This document shows positions 16,601-25,341 of a stretch of DNA of 64,000 nt, piece after piece. The stretch is taken from assembly GCF_050433565.1 (NCBI RefSeq), contig NZ_JBNPWZ010000002.1:503829-567828 (forward strand), written 5' to 3'. The notes beneath the pieces were generated by a model, which worked only from the letters and a program-made list of their open reading frames with translations, was not told where the DNA came from and ran no database searches. The position numbers and the translations under genes were made by a program. Source of the stretch: Ornithinibacillus bavariensis (lineage in GTDB: Bacteria; Bacillota; Bacilli; Bacillales; Amphibacillaceae). How positions within the stretch are numbered: position 1 is the stretch's first letter; each line of letters starts with the position of its first letter.

Positions 16601-18867
16601 CAGCATATGATTATGGACGTGTGGTGGTTTCCACAGATATGGTTAATTGGACCAATTTAGCACAGTTTAACGGTGATTCAGCTGGCTGGAAGGATGCAGA
16701 GGTTGATTTATCTGCATATGCTGGTCAAACGATATATGTTGGATTCTTTGCTTACTCTGATGGTAGTGTGGCAAAAGCTGGATGGTATATTGATGATGTC
16801 GTTTTATCGGATACATCATTAAATCTAGCTAAGAACCCAGCAGATAAGAAAATTGTTACAAATGATGAAAAGGCAGAAAAAGAGAAGGAAGCAGCTTTAG
16901 ACAAAGAAGCAAATGCTTCTTCCAAGAAAAATGTTGCTAAACCATCTAAAGATAAAGAACATGCTGTTGAAAAACAAGAGAATAAAGTTAGTGGTATTCC
17001 ACTAGATGCAACTGTATCAGTATTAGAGACTGGTCGCTCTGTGGGAACTAACCCGCAGGACGGATCATATTCTATGGTAATTCCAGCTGGTTCGTATACG
17101 TTAGTTGCTGAAACATATGGATACCGTGCAAAGCAGCAAGCAGTAACCGTTGGAGCGGACGAAGTAGCGACAGCTAATTTTGTATTAGAAGAATTACCAA
17201 AAGCAACTGTAACTGGTGTTGTAACAAGTCAAAAGTCTGGTAACCCTATTGCTGGAGCAACAGTACTTCTGGTCGAGGATTCGAATGTAAATCCAGTTCA
17301 AACAGATGAAAATGGAAGCTTTTCCATTACAGCTTACGAGGGATCCTATACATTGAAAGTTCTTGCAGAAGATTACGTAGGACAAGAAATTGAAGTTACA
17401 TTTGATCAAGATAAGTCATTAGATATTGCTTTAGAACCGTTCTTCACTGTACCAGGTGGAGAGATTGGTTATGATGATGGAACTGCAGAAAATGCACGTG
17501 CCTTCTACGATGCCGGCAATGGTTGGGCAGTTAAGATGTCACTTCCAGAAGGACAAAAGCAAGCAATTGTAACGGAAGGGGTCTTCCAATTCCATGGTAC
17601 AGATTGGCCATCTCCAGGAGCTACTCCTTTTGCAGTAGAGGTATGGAGTGCTGGTGAAAATGGACTACCTGGTAAGAAACTTGCAGGCCCAATTAATGCC
17701 GAAGCAATTCGTGATCTAAATCAATGGACTGTAGTTGATTTAAGAGAACATAATATTCAAGTTGATGGTGACTTCTATATGGTTTATATTCAAACGGTTC
17801 CTTATCCAAATTCCCCTGGATTAGCGACAGATGAAAATGGACCAAATGCAAAGAGAAGCTATCAACTGGTCGGTGGAGCTTGGGAGCCTTCTCCTGCTGA
17901 CGAAGGTAACTACATGATTCGAGCTAGGGTAGCATATGGTGTTGCAAAGCCTACAATTACTGACCCTGTGAATGGAACTCTTACGAATGAGGCTGCTGTA
18001 TCGGTTCATGGAACTGCTTCGCCAACTACTTCTATAAGTTTATTGAATAACGGGGAAGAGGTTGGAACAGCTGATATTGGTGAGGATGGACAATTCAACA
18101 TTGACATCGAGCTAGCTGAGGGTGAAAATACGCTTCAAGCTGTTACGTATGTTAATGGTGAAGAGGCGACAGAATCGGAGACAGTTACTGTAACACTAGA
18201 TACGATAGCACCAGAACTAAACATTGCAAATATTAAGGATGGTGACCGTACAAATCGTGAAACGATTACAGTTCAAGGTACCGTTAGTGATACTAATCTT
18301 TCCACAGTAACAGTTAATGGGCAGCAGGCATCTGTTGAACCCGAATCTGGTACATTCTCAAAACGTATCCTACTTGATCAAGGGGAAAATGTCATTGAAG
18401 TAGTAGCAACAGATGGAGCAGGAAATACAACTACTAAAGTTGTAACTGTATTTGCAGACTTTACCGCTCCAGAAATCACAAATATAACGCCAAATGAAGA
18501 TAAGCATCTGAAGGCAGGACAAACAGTATTAATTTCATTTGATAGTGAGGCTGGACTTGACGCTTCCTTTGCAGTTCATTTACCATTAACGAACATTCAG
18601 TCGTCTAATGTAACAGAGTTACCATTTGTGGAGACAACTGCAGGACATTATGTTGCATACTGGACAGTACCTAGTGGTGTTCAAGCAAATGGTGCAGAAA
18701 TCGAATTAATTGCCAAAGATGATTTCGGTAATGAAACTCGTGCAAAAGCGGCGGGTAAGCTATATATTACCGATGGAAACGGAAATAACGGCAAAGGTAA
18801 CGATAAAGGTAATGGTAATGGAAAAGGAAACAATAATGGCAAAGGCAAAGGTAATGGAAAGAACTAA
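13681..18867 (+). CDS. bpr: Large modular S8 subtilase, bacillopeptidase F-like
   Basis: A 1728-residue secreted serine protease. In order: a signal peptide to about residue 30 (TPAFAGA); an I9-type propeptide (about 45-180); and the S8 catalytic domain with Asp220 (ANIDTGV), His266 (GHGTH), oxyanion Asn331/332 (VVNNSWGGG) and Ser438 (NGTSMATP). Two choice-of-anchor-J/MAM-like domains follow (about 620-778 and 889-1044), each preceded by an Ig-like segment starting APxFEH. Then come a charged Lys/Glu linker (about 1061-1100), two carboxypeptidase-regulatory-like domains, two Ig-like repeats, and a Gly/Asn/Lys tail. B. subtilis Bpr is similar but shorter, about 1430 residues. It should degrade extracellular protein. 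The TTG start follows GGGGAGG. Confidence 0.9.
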   Translation: MKRRKQARRFSVIAIILMIFSLFTPAFAGAESKGTPHTSLVDSKELIQAKVNQSLLDSFSKNEKVTFLIKFKEQADPMKVAKEARANAKKASLSAFNQEIAQRSAVISELKSVAIESQRKVTSFLEAEAEKGNAEDIKSFYIVNGMAVTATKEIAEKLATFPEVEKILPNEKRQLFKGLEVQETPKVGTQSIEWNVDRVNAPDVWGLGVDGAGVVVANIDTGVEWEHPALKEKYRGYNSATGQVDHTYSFYDPVNGRTTPYDIDGHGTHTMGTMVGSEPSGSNQVGVAPGAKWIAVQAFTANGAYDDDLLAAAEWIMAPGGDTSKAPDVVNNSWGGGRGIDEWYLPTVIAWRAADIFPAFAAGNTTLTNPGGPGSVASPSNYPESFAVGATDSNDMLASFSLRGPSPYGEIKPDISAPGVAVRSSYPGGGYASANGTSMATPAVAGVVALLKSANQSLEVDQIEQIIIDTAVPRTDSQYPDSPNHGYGYGLIDAFAAVSSIADGLAKVQGQVTMDGEDTEAPVFEHAAPSEAYSGLDLELNIQVSDNVSVTSVQLQYGDQTLDATRKSGNFKSGEYQVVIPGEALEVGTFTYNWVINDFGNNEVVSDSYQVDIKAGITNGYFDDFESKPMGWQKTGTNNVWEWGVPTSGPNEAYSGENVYATNLAGDYSSSMNASLIMPPIDVAEGESYLQFKSWHSFEYSTSGTAWDYGELVISNDMENWTTLERFVGASEGWLSKEFDLSDYAGQRLYVGFHTYSDGSVTRPGWYIDDVALTEDSMYNQDAVAPTFEHSAPGQAYKNMALSLSVDVQDDLRIGGATLHFLNSDGEWQELEAELSSGNETEGTFSVIVPAEHVSGDSFTYKWGVRDYARNTVESEEYVVALTEGITVGYSEDFENNPEGWTLIGSKNVWELGAPTSGPNGAVSGENVYATNLAGDYPSNMNGTLVMPGVSVPEDGAYLQFKDWHIFEQSSTGTAYDYGRVVVSTDMVNWTNLAQFNGDSAGWKDAEVDLSAYAGQTIYVGFFAYSDGSVAKAGWYIDDVVLSDTSLNLAKNPADKKIVTNDEKAEKEKEAALDKEANASSKKNVAKPSKDKEHAVEKQENKVSGIPLDATVSVLETGRSVGTNPQDGSYSMVIPAGSYTLVAETYGYRAKQQAVTVGADEVATANFVLEELPKATVTGVVTSQKSGNPIAGATVLLVEDSNVNPVQTDENGSFSITAYEGSYTLKVLAEDYVGQEIEVTFDQDKSLDIALEPFFTVPGGEIGYDDGTAENARAFYDAGNGWAVKMSLPEGQKQAIVTEGVFQFHGTDWPSPGATPFAVEVWSAGENGLPGKKLAGPINAEAIRDLNQWTVVDLREHNIQVDGDFYMVYIQTVPYPNSPGLATDENGPNAKRSYQLVGGAWEPSPADEGNYMIRARVAYGVAKPTITDPVNGTLTNEAAVSVHGTASPTTSISLLNNGEEVGTADIGEDGQFNIDIELAEGENTLQAVTYVNGEEATESETVTVTLDTIAPELNIANIKDGDRTNRETITVQGTVSDTNLSTVTVNGQQASVEPESGTFSKRILLDQGENVIEVVATDGAGNTTTKVVTVFADFTAPEITNITPNEDKHLKAGQTVLISFDSEAGLDASFAVHLPLTNIQSSNVTELPFVETTAGHYVAYWTVPSGVQANGAEIELIAKDDFGNETRAKAAGKLYITDGNGNNGKGNDKGNGNGKGNNNGKGKGNGKN
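18772..18864 (+). repeat. Gly-Asn-Lys low-complexity tail of the subtilase
   Basis: Irregular repeats of GGTAAY/GGAAAY/GGCAAA codons encode the C-terminal tail of alternating Gly with Asn or Lys (GNGNNGKGN...). This is a flexible basic tail, possibly binding anionic wall polymers. Confidence 0.8.
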
Positions 18868-18882
18868 TTACCATTAACTATG

Positions 18883-18921
18883 AAGGTGTAGGAGCAGATG
18901 TGCTTCTACACCTTTTTATTT
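18883..18921 (+). terminator. Intrinsic terminator after the subtilase
   Basis: AAGGTGTAG-GAGCA / TGCTT-CTACACCTT with 4-base loop, followed by TTTTATTTT. Confidence 0.95.
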
Positions 18922-19086
18922 TATTGCATCTATATATTCACCCCATCTTCTAACTAATTTTATACAATATTGTTTTTGTCGAGAGGTTAAATAGGAGTAT
19001 TCATTGAAAATTATTGAAGTGAACACTATAATAAGTCTATCCTTAAATTCTAAAGTAATTTATTATAAGTACTTGAGGTGCAAAAA

Positions 19087-20133
19087 ATGGAGTTCAATAT
19101 TGGCCCAAGAATGGTCAAGACAGGTCTTGCTGTAGCGCTAACATTATTAGTAACGGATTTGTTAAACCTAGATTTAGAAATTGTGGCGGCAATAGCAGCA
19201 GTGCTGGCAATGCAACCATCTATTATGCGATCCTATACCTATATAAAAGAAGTAGTTATATCCAATAGTATCGGTATCACCTTTGCATTGGCTGGCTATT
19301 TTTTACTTGGGAATCATCCACTATCTGTAGGGGCAATTGTCATCATTTCCATCGCAATTAATATCCGACTAGGACTAAATAAGACTGTTAGCTTAACTGT
19401 TTTAACCATTATTACTATGATGCTTAGCGGTGATCATGGAATTAATTATCTGTATATAATAGAACGCTTATCACTCGTTGCTATAGGTGTTTTGGCAGCA
19501 TTCATAATTAATGCATTGATAATGCCACCAGACCATAAAAAAATACTATTTAATATGATTAAAAATACGCTTGATCGAACTAATTTCTTGTTGCGTGTGG
19601 TTTCCAATAAAACGTTAAGCATTCCACAAATGCGAGCTGAAGACCGAGAGATTGAAAAACGTATTAGTGAAGCAAAAAATTATTATGAAATTATTTCGGA
19701 TGAACGAAATCGTTTATTTATCCGTAATCGATGGAATTTCTTTCGTAACATTATTATATATAAGCATATGATTCAAGTGCTTAGTAAAAAACACACATTG
19801 ATTAGACAGTTGGAAAAGAACATTAACGAGATTGACATGTTACCAGGTAATAAATCATATTTAATTAAAAAGTTGGTTTTGGAAATAAATACGTATAGTG
19901 AAAATATTATCCTGTTATATGAAAATAAAGTCATATTAGATAAGGACCTTCAAAAAGAGACGAAAGCGGCGATGCAAGTAACTATAAATAATTTAATTGA
20001 AGAATTACAAGGTGCCGAATTCTCAAAGTGGGCTACCGTTTTTCCTATCTCTAATAGTATTATTGAGTTATTTTTTGAATTGAATAAGTTAGAACGTTTT
20101 GTTCGATTTAGGGATGGTAAAGAAAAATCTTAA
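19087..20133 (+). CDS. Aromatic acid exporter family membrane protein (ArAE_1/DUF939)
   Basis: A 348-residue protein whose first 160 or so residues contain about five to six transmembrane helices with the PSIMRSYTYIKE loop and INIRLGLNK segment typical of the FUSC/ArAE_1 (YqjA-like) family. It is followed by a cytoplasmic helical domain rich in Lys/Arg/Glu. Family members are proposed to export aromatic acids or stabilise the envelope; the substrate here is unknown. The GTG at 19078 lies within the GAGGTG ribosome-binding site, so ATG 19087, 6 bases downstream, is the likely start. Confidence 0.8.
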   Translation: MEFNIGPRMVKTGLAVALTLLVTDLLNLDLEIVAAIAAVLAMQPSIMRSYTYIKEVVISNSIGITFALAGYFLLGNHPLSVGAIVIISIAINIRLGLNKTVSLTVLTIITMMLSGDHGINYLYIIERLSLVAIGVLAAFIINALIMPPDHKKILFNMIKNTLDRTNFLLRVVSNKTLSIPQMRAEDREIEKRISEAKNYYEIISDERNRLFIRNRWNFFRNIIIYKHMIQVLSKKHTLIRQLEKNINEIDMLPGNKSYLIKKLVLEINTYSENIILLYENKVILDKDLQKETKAAMQVTINNLIEELQGAEFSKWATVFPISNSIIELFFELNKLERFVRFRDGKEKS

Positions 20134-20154
20134 CAACAACAAAACTATCGCATC

Positions 20155-20201
20155 AAAAGAACCAATTAGATGATTACCATGAATCTAATTGGTTCTTTTA
20201 A
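20155..20201. terminator. Bidirectional terminator between convergent genes
   Basis: A 17-bp perfect stem, AAAAGAACCAATTAGAT / ATCTAATTGGTTCTTTT. It serves the ArAE_1 gene on plus and the DUF4363-like gene on minus. Confidence 0.93.
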
Positions 20202-20206
20202 ATGAG

Positions 20207-20545
20207 TCACATAGAATAAATTTGCTCCAGATAGGCTTTTATGTTGGCGAGTTCTATTAGAGCTTGTGTAGAATCATGCTGATTTATGGCTGCTTCTAGT
20301 CTCAATAAACTTTCATGCACCCCCTCATATTCATTTTCATCGCCAATCAGCTGTAGCTTCCATGTATTGTCCTTATAATGACTGTTAAATTCTTTCCATT
20401 GTTTTTTAGAAATCTCCCACTCTTCTTCTTTAATTGATTTTTCCATTGCGGTAATTCGATCGAAAAAAGGCTGCCCAGCAATGGGATCATTACAAGCAGT
20501 AATGCATAAGAGTAGGCTACATAAAATAAAAATCCTTTTGAGCAT
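20207..20545 (-). CDS. Small lipoprotein, DUF4363-like
   Basis: A 112-residue exported protein with a lipoprotein signal (MLKRIFILCSLLLCITAC; lipobox ITAC). The body is helical with WEISKKQWKEFNSHYKDN and a C-terminal ELANIKAYLEQIY helix, the pattern of DUF4363. The start at 20545 is set by GGAGGG five bases upstream; the frame is open further upstream without a site. It is divergent from a DUF421 gene. DUF4363 and DUF421 genes are, to my knowledge, often neighbours in bacilli, suggesting a joint envelope role that remains undefined. Confidence 0.78.
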   Translation of the reverse strand: MLKRIFILCSLLLCITACNDPIAGQPFFDRITAMEKSIKEEEWEISKKQWKEFNSHYKDNTWKLQLIGDENEYEGVHESLLRLEAAINQHDSTQALIELANIKAYLEQIYSM

Positions 20546-20638
20546 AGTTACCCTCCGTTTTTCGTATGTTATTTCTAGATTGTCCAATACTAACAAATGT
20601 TTACACACTTTTGGGGTATTTAGTAGGGGGTAAAACGT

Positions 20639-21499
20639 ATGCCAGAATATTTAATTACTATCATTCGGTCTATTATTGCTTTTATACTTCTTCTAGTTAT
20701 GGCGAGAATTATGGGAAAGAAGCAAGTATCCCAGCTTACCTTTTTTGATTATTGTGTGGGAATAACTATTGGGTCTATCGCTGCAAGTATGGCTGTAGAC
20801 CAAAACATAAAAATAACGAATGGATTAGTATCCTTGGTTATATGGGGCATCATCCCAATTATAATAGGAATGTTAGGATTGAAGTCACCTGTAATCATGC
20901 GAATAACAGACGGTAAGTCAGATGTTGTCATTGAAAATGGTAAAATTTTAGAAAAAAACCTTAAAAAAAATCAATTGGCGGTTAGAGAATTAATGGTAAT
21001 GCTACGAGAAAAAAACATTTTCAATATTGCAGATGTTGAGATGGCCGTTTTTGAAACAAATGGGCAATTAAGTGTTTTAAAAAAATCAGAAGAACTACCA
21101 ATTACTCCACGTACATTAGGAACAATAGTCGAAAGGGATCACGGCCCTACAATTGTTATCTCTGATGGCAAAGTTATGGAAAAAAGTCTACAAAAACTAG
21201 GGTATACAAAAGAATGGCTATTAGGTGAAATCCAAGCTCAAGGAGCTGAAGATTTTGAGGATGTATTCCTATCACAAGTGGATTCAATGGGAAATGTATA
21301 TGTAGACCTCTATTCAGATGATCTCAAGCTAGAAGTGGTTAAGCCACGTCCCTTAGTAGCATCTACGTTAAAAAAACTGCAGGCAGATTTGGAAAGCTTT
21401 TCTCTACAAACAGAAAATCAAGAAGCAAAGCAAATGTATGAGAAACAAGCACAAAACTTACAAAATGTTATAGATAATATTTCACCTTATTTAAAATAA
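20639..21499 (+). CDS. DUF421 family membrane protein (YetF-like)
   Basis: A 286-residue protein. Three transmembrane helices (residues 1-80) carry the conserved MARIMGKKQVSQLTFFDYCVGITIGSIAA signature region (key parts MGKKQ, FDYC, GSIAA). A cytoplasmic domain contains ENGKILEKNLKKN and ELMVMLREKNIFNIADVE, the hallmark of DUF421/YetF. The AGGGGG site precedes the ATG. It is divergent from the DUF4363-like lipoprotein gene. The function is unknown in the family; an envelope or spore-membrane role is inferred from its relatives. Confidence 0.92.
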   Translation: MPEYLITIIRSIIAFILLLVMARIMGKKQVSQLTFFDYCVGITIGSIAASMAVDQNIKITNGLVSLVIWGIIPIIIGMLGLKSPVIMRITDGKSDVVIENGKILEKNLKKNQLAVRELMVMLREKNIFNIADVEMAVFETNGQLSVLKKSEELPITPRTLGTIVERDHGPTIVISDGKVMEKSLQKLGYTKEWLLGEIQAQGAEDFEDVFLSQVDSMGNVYVDLYSDDLKLEVVKPRPLVASTLKKLQADLESFSLQTENQEAKQMYEKQAQNLQNVIDNISPYLK

Positions 21500-21544
21500 T
21501 TCATTCAAATTGCTAAGAAAAATTTGACCTTAGGAGGATAATCC

Positions 21545-21640
21545 ATGAAAAAATAAAAAGGACAAACTATAAATTTAAGAAATAGAGAGGTAGTGAAATT
21601 AGGGATACAGATCGCTAGCAATAGACCACAATGTAATTAA
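21545..21640 (+). pseudogene. Possible decayed 31-codon gene with stop at codon 4
   Basis: A perfect AGGAGG (21532-21537) sits 7 bases before ATG AAA AAA TAA. After that stop, the same frame stays open for 27 more codons (KGQTINLRNREVVKLGIQIA...NRPQCN) to TAA at 21638. A single change from AAA to TAA would explain a disabled small gene. Equally, this could be a bare ribosome-binding site with a three-codon ORF. I do not recognise the peptide. Confidence 0.35.
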
Positions 21641-21787
21641 ATGAAAGTTTAATTTGTTAATCCAAAGCTATTCCCTTTAGTTATGAATTGTTTGTAGTAA
21701 AAAAATGAAAATTTTATCGAATTTCGTCTTTATTTGTAATTTTTGTGGTATTATTTTACTAACCAAAGGAAATTTTGAGGTGGTATT

Positions 21788-23035
21788 GTGGAAGTTTTTG
21801 TTGCTAGACAACCAATATTAACCAAAAATCAAGAAATATATGGATATGAACTTTTGTATCGAAATAATAACCACGTTAATAAATATTCCCATACGGACAG
21901 CGATGTTGCTACCTCAGAAGTGATTAACAGTATACTGCAAATTGGGGTCGAAGATTTATCTGAGGGGAAACCGTTTTTTATTAATTTCACGGAAAATTTA
22001 TTAACTGGCACATTACCATCCTTCCTTAAACCAGAGCTGATGGTGGTTGAAGTATTAGAGACTGTAAAACCGACTAAAGAAGTTATTGAAAGCTGTAAAT
22101 TGTTAAAAGCGCAGGGCTATAAAATTGCACTTGATGACTTTGAATGGAAAGATAGTCATCAAAATTTTCAACAGCTAATATGCTTAGTAGACATAATAAA
22201 AATTGATATTCAAAAAACAAGTCGTTTAGAACAGTTAAAAATCATGAAGCGGTTAAATAATCATAAGGTTATATTTTTAGCTGAAAAAGTAGAGACTATC
22301 GAAGAATATAAACAGTGTTTAAAGGATGGATATACATATTTTCAAGGGTATTATTTTAGTAAACCAACCATCCTTTCGTCGCGTGATATTCCATTATTAA
22401 ATCATAATTTATATATGATAGTATCAGAGTTATCTAAGGATGAACCAGAAATTGAAAGAATAACTAAAATAATTGAATCGGATGTATCCTTATCTTATAA
22501 GCTACTTAGGCTGCTTAATTCGCCTGCTATTGGACTATTAAATAAAATTAAATCTATTAAACAGGCAATTGTTTTACTTGGACTTATAGAATTGAAGAAA
22601 TGGGTATTTGTGCTATCATTTCAAGATCACCTGGAAAAATCCGAGCAAATTATGCTTGAAATCATTAAACTTAGCTTAACAAGAGCGAAAGCAAATGAAC
22701 TGGTATCGATGAACATTGGTAGGAGGAGTGAAAGCTCAAGCTTTTTCTTAACAGGTTTACTTTCATTAGTGGAGACGATATTCAAACAACCAAAAGAGCA
22801 AATATTAGAGAAGTTACCTTTAGACCAAGAAATTCTAGCTACTATAGGTGGGCAAGAGACATCCCTTACTCCAATTACTAACTTGGTTTGTGCAGCAGAA
22901 AAAGGGAAATGGGAGGAAATGGATAGCATATTACAGGAATTAGACTTAAGAATAGAAAAATTCAACGAACTATATCAGCAAGCAATCAAATGGGCGAGAG
23001 ATGTAATGGATGGTTCTGATTTAGGCTATAAATGA
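21788..23035 (+). CDS. EAL plus HDOD domain signalling protein (YuxH-like)
   Basis: A 415-residue cytoplasmic protein. Residues 1-200 are an EAL-type domain: YELLYR in place of EALLR, then FINFTE, VVEVLE, ALDDFEW, IIKIDIQ and AEKVET, so most c-di-GMP phosphodiesterase ligands have counterparts but the EAL triplet itself is changed. Residues 200-405 are an HDOD domain (DVSLSYKLLRLLNSPA..., QAIVLLGL). B. subtilis YuxH has the same layout and is not known to be an active phosphodiesterase. The GTG start follows GAGGTGG by 5 bases. It is monocistronic. Confidence 0.9.
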   Translation: MEVFVARQPILTKNQEIYGYELLYRNNNHVNKYSHTDSDVATSEVINSILQIGVEDLSEGKPFFINFTENLLTGTLPSFLKPELMVVEVLETVKPTKEVIESCKLLKAQGYKIALDDFEWKDSHQNFQQLICLVDIIKIDIQKTSRLEQLKIMKRLNNHKVIFLAEKVETIEEYKQCLKDGYTYFQGYYFSKPTILSSRDIPLLNHNLYMIVSELSKDEPEIERITKIIESDVSLSYKLLRLLNSPAIGLLNKIKSIKQAIVLLGLIELKKWVFVLSFQDHLEKSEQIMLEIIKLSLTRAKANELVSMNIGRRSESSSFFLTGLLSLVETIFKQPKEQILEKLPLDQEILATIGGQETSLTPITNLVCAAEKGKWEEMDSILQELDLRIEKFNELYQQAIKWARDVMDGSDLGYK

Positions 23036-23039
23036 ATGA

Positions 23040-23082
23040 TAAAAGGCATTCGATTTAATATAAATGAATGCCTTTTATTTTA
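23040..23082. terminator. Bidirectional terminator between EAL-HDOD and YjzC genes
   Basis: AAAAGGCATTC / GAATGCCTTTT, 11-bp stem with TATTTT on plus and TTTTATC on minus. Confidence 0.88.
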
Positions 23083-23250
23083 TGATGGTAAAGTATCATG
23101 CTTCCATAATGTTTCATTCCCACTATCAGGACAGGCTGGAAAGGTATCATCCTTCCTTAGCTTGGTGCGCTTTCCGGATTGACAAATATAAGAACCCGAA
23201 ACTGGCACACCTTGTCCGGTACGATATTCACGATATTCATTGTTATCCAT
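23080..23250 (-). CDS. yjzC: YjzC family small protein
   Basis: A 56-residue protein with the YjzC pattern: RTGQGVPVSGSYICQSG, then a KLRKDDTFPACPDSGNETLW segment. The two Cys in separate short loops suggest a small rubredoxin/zinc-ribbon-like fold. The start at 23250 is fixed by GGAGG seven bases upstream; a preceding in-frame ATG is only four bases away. The function is unknown in the family. Confidence 0.85.
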   Translation of the reverse strand: MDNNEYREYRTGQGVPVSGSYICQSGKRTKLRKDDTFPACPDSGNETLWKHDTLPS

Positions 23251-23445
23251 CATAACACCTCCAACTGTATTATCTCTCAAAACTACCTCCTTCATCCGAA
23301 AACCAATACCACCAACACGTTTACATATAATTACAGAATGAAACAGATAATATACTTGGAATTCGTATAAGGTAGAGTTTTCTATAGGGACTAAAAAGAC
23401 AGTATGTTATTTTTGAAAGGTATTATAATATCAATTTAACCAAAA

Positions 23446-23482
23446 CAAAAAAATGGAGCAATACTTTAAGCTCCATTTTTTT
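23446..23482 (-). terminator. Terminator of prfC
   Basis: AAAAAAATGGAGC / GCTCCATTTTTTT stem with a 10-base loop. It has a T-run on the minus strand and lies directly after the prfC stop codon. Confidence 0.92.
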
Positions 23483-23484
23483 GG

Positions 23485-25068
23485 TTAGATTTGACCATAG
23501 GAGTTAACCTCAAATAAATCAATTAACTCGATGTGCTTATGATTATCCTTAAACCAATTTAAAGCAAATTCATTCCGAAATAGCACTAAATAATTATCGT
23601 CGCGATCACGAACTAATATATTCCTATCATCAAATAGAGATTCTTTGACTTGTTCTGTTTTTAGCCAACGTGGTATGCGTTCCCCAATTGTTTCAAATAA
23701 TACTTCTACATTGTACTCATTTTCCATACGATATTTGAATACTTCGAACTGAAGCTCTCCGACAGCACCCAAAATATACGATTCTGTACGTTTATCTTTA
23801 TATAATTGAATCGCTCCTTCTTGGACTAATTGATCAATTCCCTTCTTAAATTGCTTCGATTTCATAACATTTTTTGCCATTACTTTTTTAAAGATTTCTG
23901 GTGGAAACTTTGGTAACTCATCAAATTCGAAATCTGCTTTTCCTTCTAAAAGCGTATCACCTATTTGATAAACATTTGGGTCATAAATGCCAATTATGTC
24001 TCCAGCGTATGCCTCATCAATTGTATCTCTAGAGGAAGCAACAATTTGTTGTGATTGGGAAAGTTTAAATATTTTTTTAGTTCGTGATAGTTTAACACTC
24101 ATCCCACGCTCAAACTTCCCAGAGCACACCCTAACAAATGCAATTCTGTCTCGGTGAGCTGGATTCATATTCGCCTGAATCTTAAATATGAACCCTGAGA
24201 ATTCTTCTGACTCGGGAGCTACTATTCCTTCCGTTGTTTTCCGTGGTTTCGGAGATGGTGCAAAGTTGATAAATGTATCGAAAAAGTCATGGACACCAAA
24301 TGGAGCTAATGCACTTCCAAAGAATACTGGTGTTTGCTCACCGTTTAGAACAGCATCTAAAGAAAATTGATCGCCAGCCTCATCCAATAGCTCAAGTTCG
24401 TCCTTGGCTGCTTTAAATTCTGATTTGGAAACCAAGTTTTCATAAGCAGATGTATTTAAGTTCGTATAAGGAATATGGGTCTCTTCTTCATTCCCATTGA
24501 ATTTAATAAATTGCTCTTTATGTCGGTCAAAAATACCTAAAAAACGTTTTCCCATACCAGCAGGCCAATTCATTGGATATGTTTCTATTTCTAGTACCTG
24601 TTCAATTTCCTCCAATAATTCAAGAGGTTCTTTCCCTTCACGGTCGAGCTTATTAATAAATGTAAAAATAGGAATTCCTCTCATTCGGCACACCTTAAAT
24701 AGTTTTATAGTCTGAGCCTCAATACCTTTTACAGAATCAATTATCATAACTACACTATCAACAGCGGTTAAAGTACGGTAAGTGTCTTCACTAAAATCTT
24801 CATGTCCAGGGGTATCCAAGATATTGACCTGAAAATCCTTATAAGGAAAATTCATCACACTGGAGGTTACGGATATACCACGTTGCTTTTCAATTTCCAT
24901 CCAATCGGAAGTTGCAAACTTCCCTGATTTTTTCCCCTTCACTGTCCCAGCAGTGCGGATTAAGTTTCCATATAGTAATAATTTTTCTGTTAATGTCGTT
25001 TTCCCAGCATCTGGGTGGGAGATAATTGCAAATGTTTTTCGTTTAGCAACTTCTTCTTTTATTGTCAT
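23485..25068 (-). CDS. prfC: Peptide chain release factor 3
   Basis: A 527-residue translational GTPase that recycles RF1/RF2 from the ribosome after peptide release. G1 is SHPDAGKTTLTE, the switch region holds KQRGISVTSS, G3 is DTPGHEDF and G4 is FINKLDRE. Domain II and the RF3 C-terminal domain follow (ILGAVGELQFEVFKYRMENE). I place the start at the ATG giving MTIKEEVAKRK, eight bases after AAAGGG. The frame extends ten codons upstream without a good site. Monocistronic. Confidence 0.95.
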   Translation of the reverse strand: MTIKEEVAKRKTFAIISHPDAGKTTLTEKLLLYGNLIRTAGTVKGKKSGKFATSDWMEIEKQRGISVTSSVMNFPYKDFQVNILDTPGHEDFSEDTYRTLTAVDSVVMIIDSVKGIEAQTIKLFKVCRMRGIPIFTFINKLDREGKEPLELLEEIEQVLEIETYPMNWPAGMGKRFLGIFDRHKEQFIKFNGNEEETHIPYTNLNTSAYENLVSKSEFKAAKDELELLDEAGDQFSLDAVLNGEQTPVFFGSALAPFGVHDFFDTFINFAPSPKPRKTTEGIVAPESEEFSGFIFKIQANMNPAHRDRIAFVRVCSGKFERGMSVKLSRTKKIFKLSQSQQIVASSRDTIDEAYAGDIIGIYDPNVYQIGDTLLEGKADFEFDELPKFPPEIFKKVMAKNVMKSKQFKKGIDQLVQEGAIQLYKDKRTESYILGAVGELQFEVFKYRMENEYNVEVLFETIGERIPRWLKTEQVKESLFDDRNILVRDRDDNYLVLFRNEFALNWFKDNHKHIELIDLFEVNSYGQI

Positions 25069-25234
25069 AGATGATTCCCTTTCCAAATTAAAGTCCAAAA
25101 ATAAATTTACTAGTTGTTAGCTGTTTGGCCAGCATAATAAGTTAAATTTGTTTTTTACTTTTCCATATTACTATATTCGGGTAAGGATTGCACAGTTTAC
25201 AAAACCAATACGTAGTTAAGAAATATTTTCATTG

Positions 25235-25285
25235 TTGACAGGGAGGCAACACTTCGTTAAACTATATTCAACAAAGTTGAATATA
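25235..25285 (+). promoter_or_regulatory. Promoter overlapped by a perfect palindromic operator upstream of HMG-CoA lyase
   Basis: TTGACA at 25235 and TAAACT at 25258 are separated by 17 bases. Directly at the expected start of transcription lies TATATTCAAC-AAA-GTTGAATATA (25263-25285), a perfect 10-bp inverted repeat with a 3-base centre. This is the classical layout of a repressor operator; the size fits a dimeric TetR- or GntR-type regulator. The regulator gene is not identified here. Confidence 0.6.
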
Positions 25286-25341
25286 ACGATACTAAATTGA
25301 ATTGACGTTTAAGAAAACCGTTCAATATTACAAGCATATTA

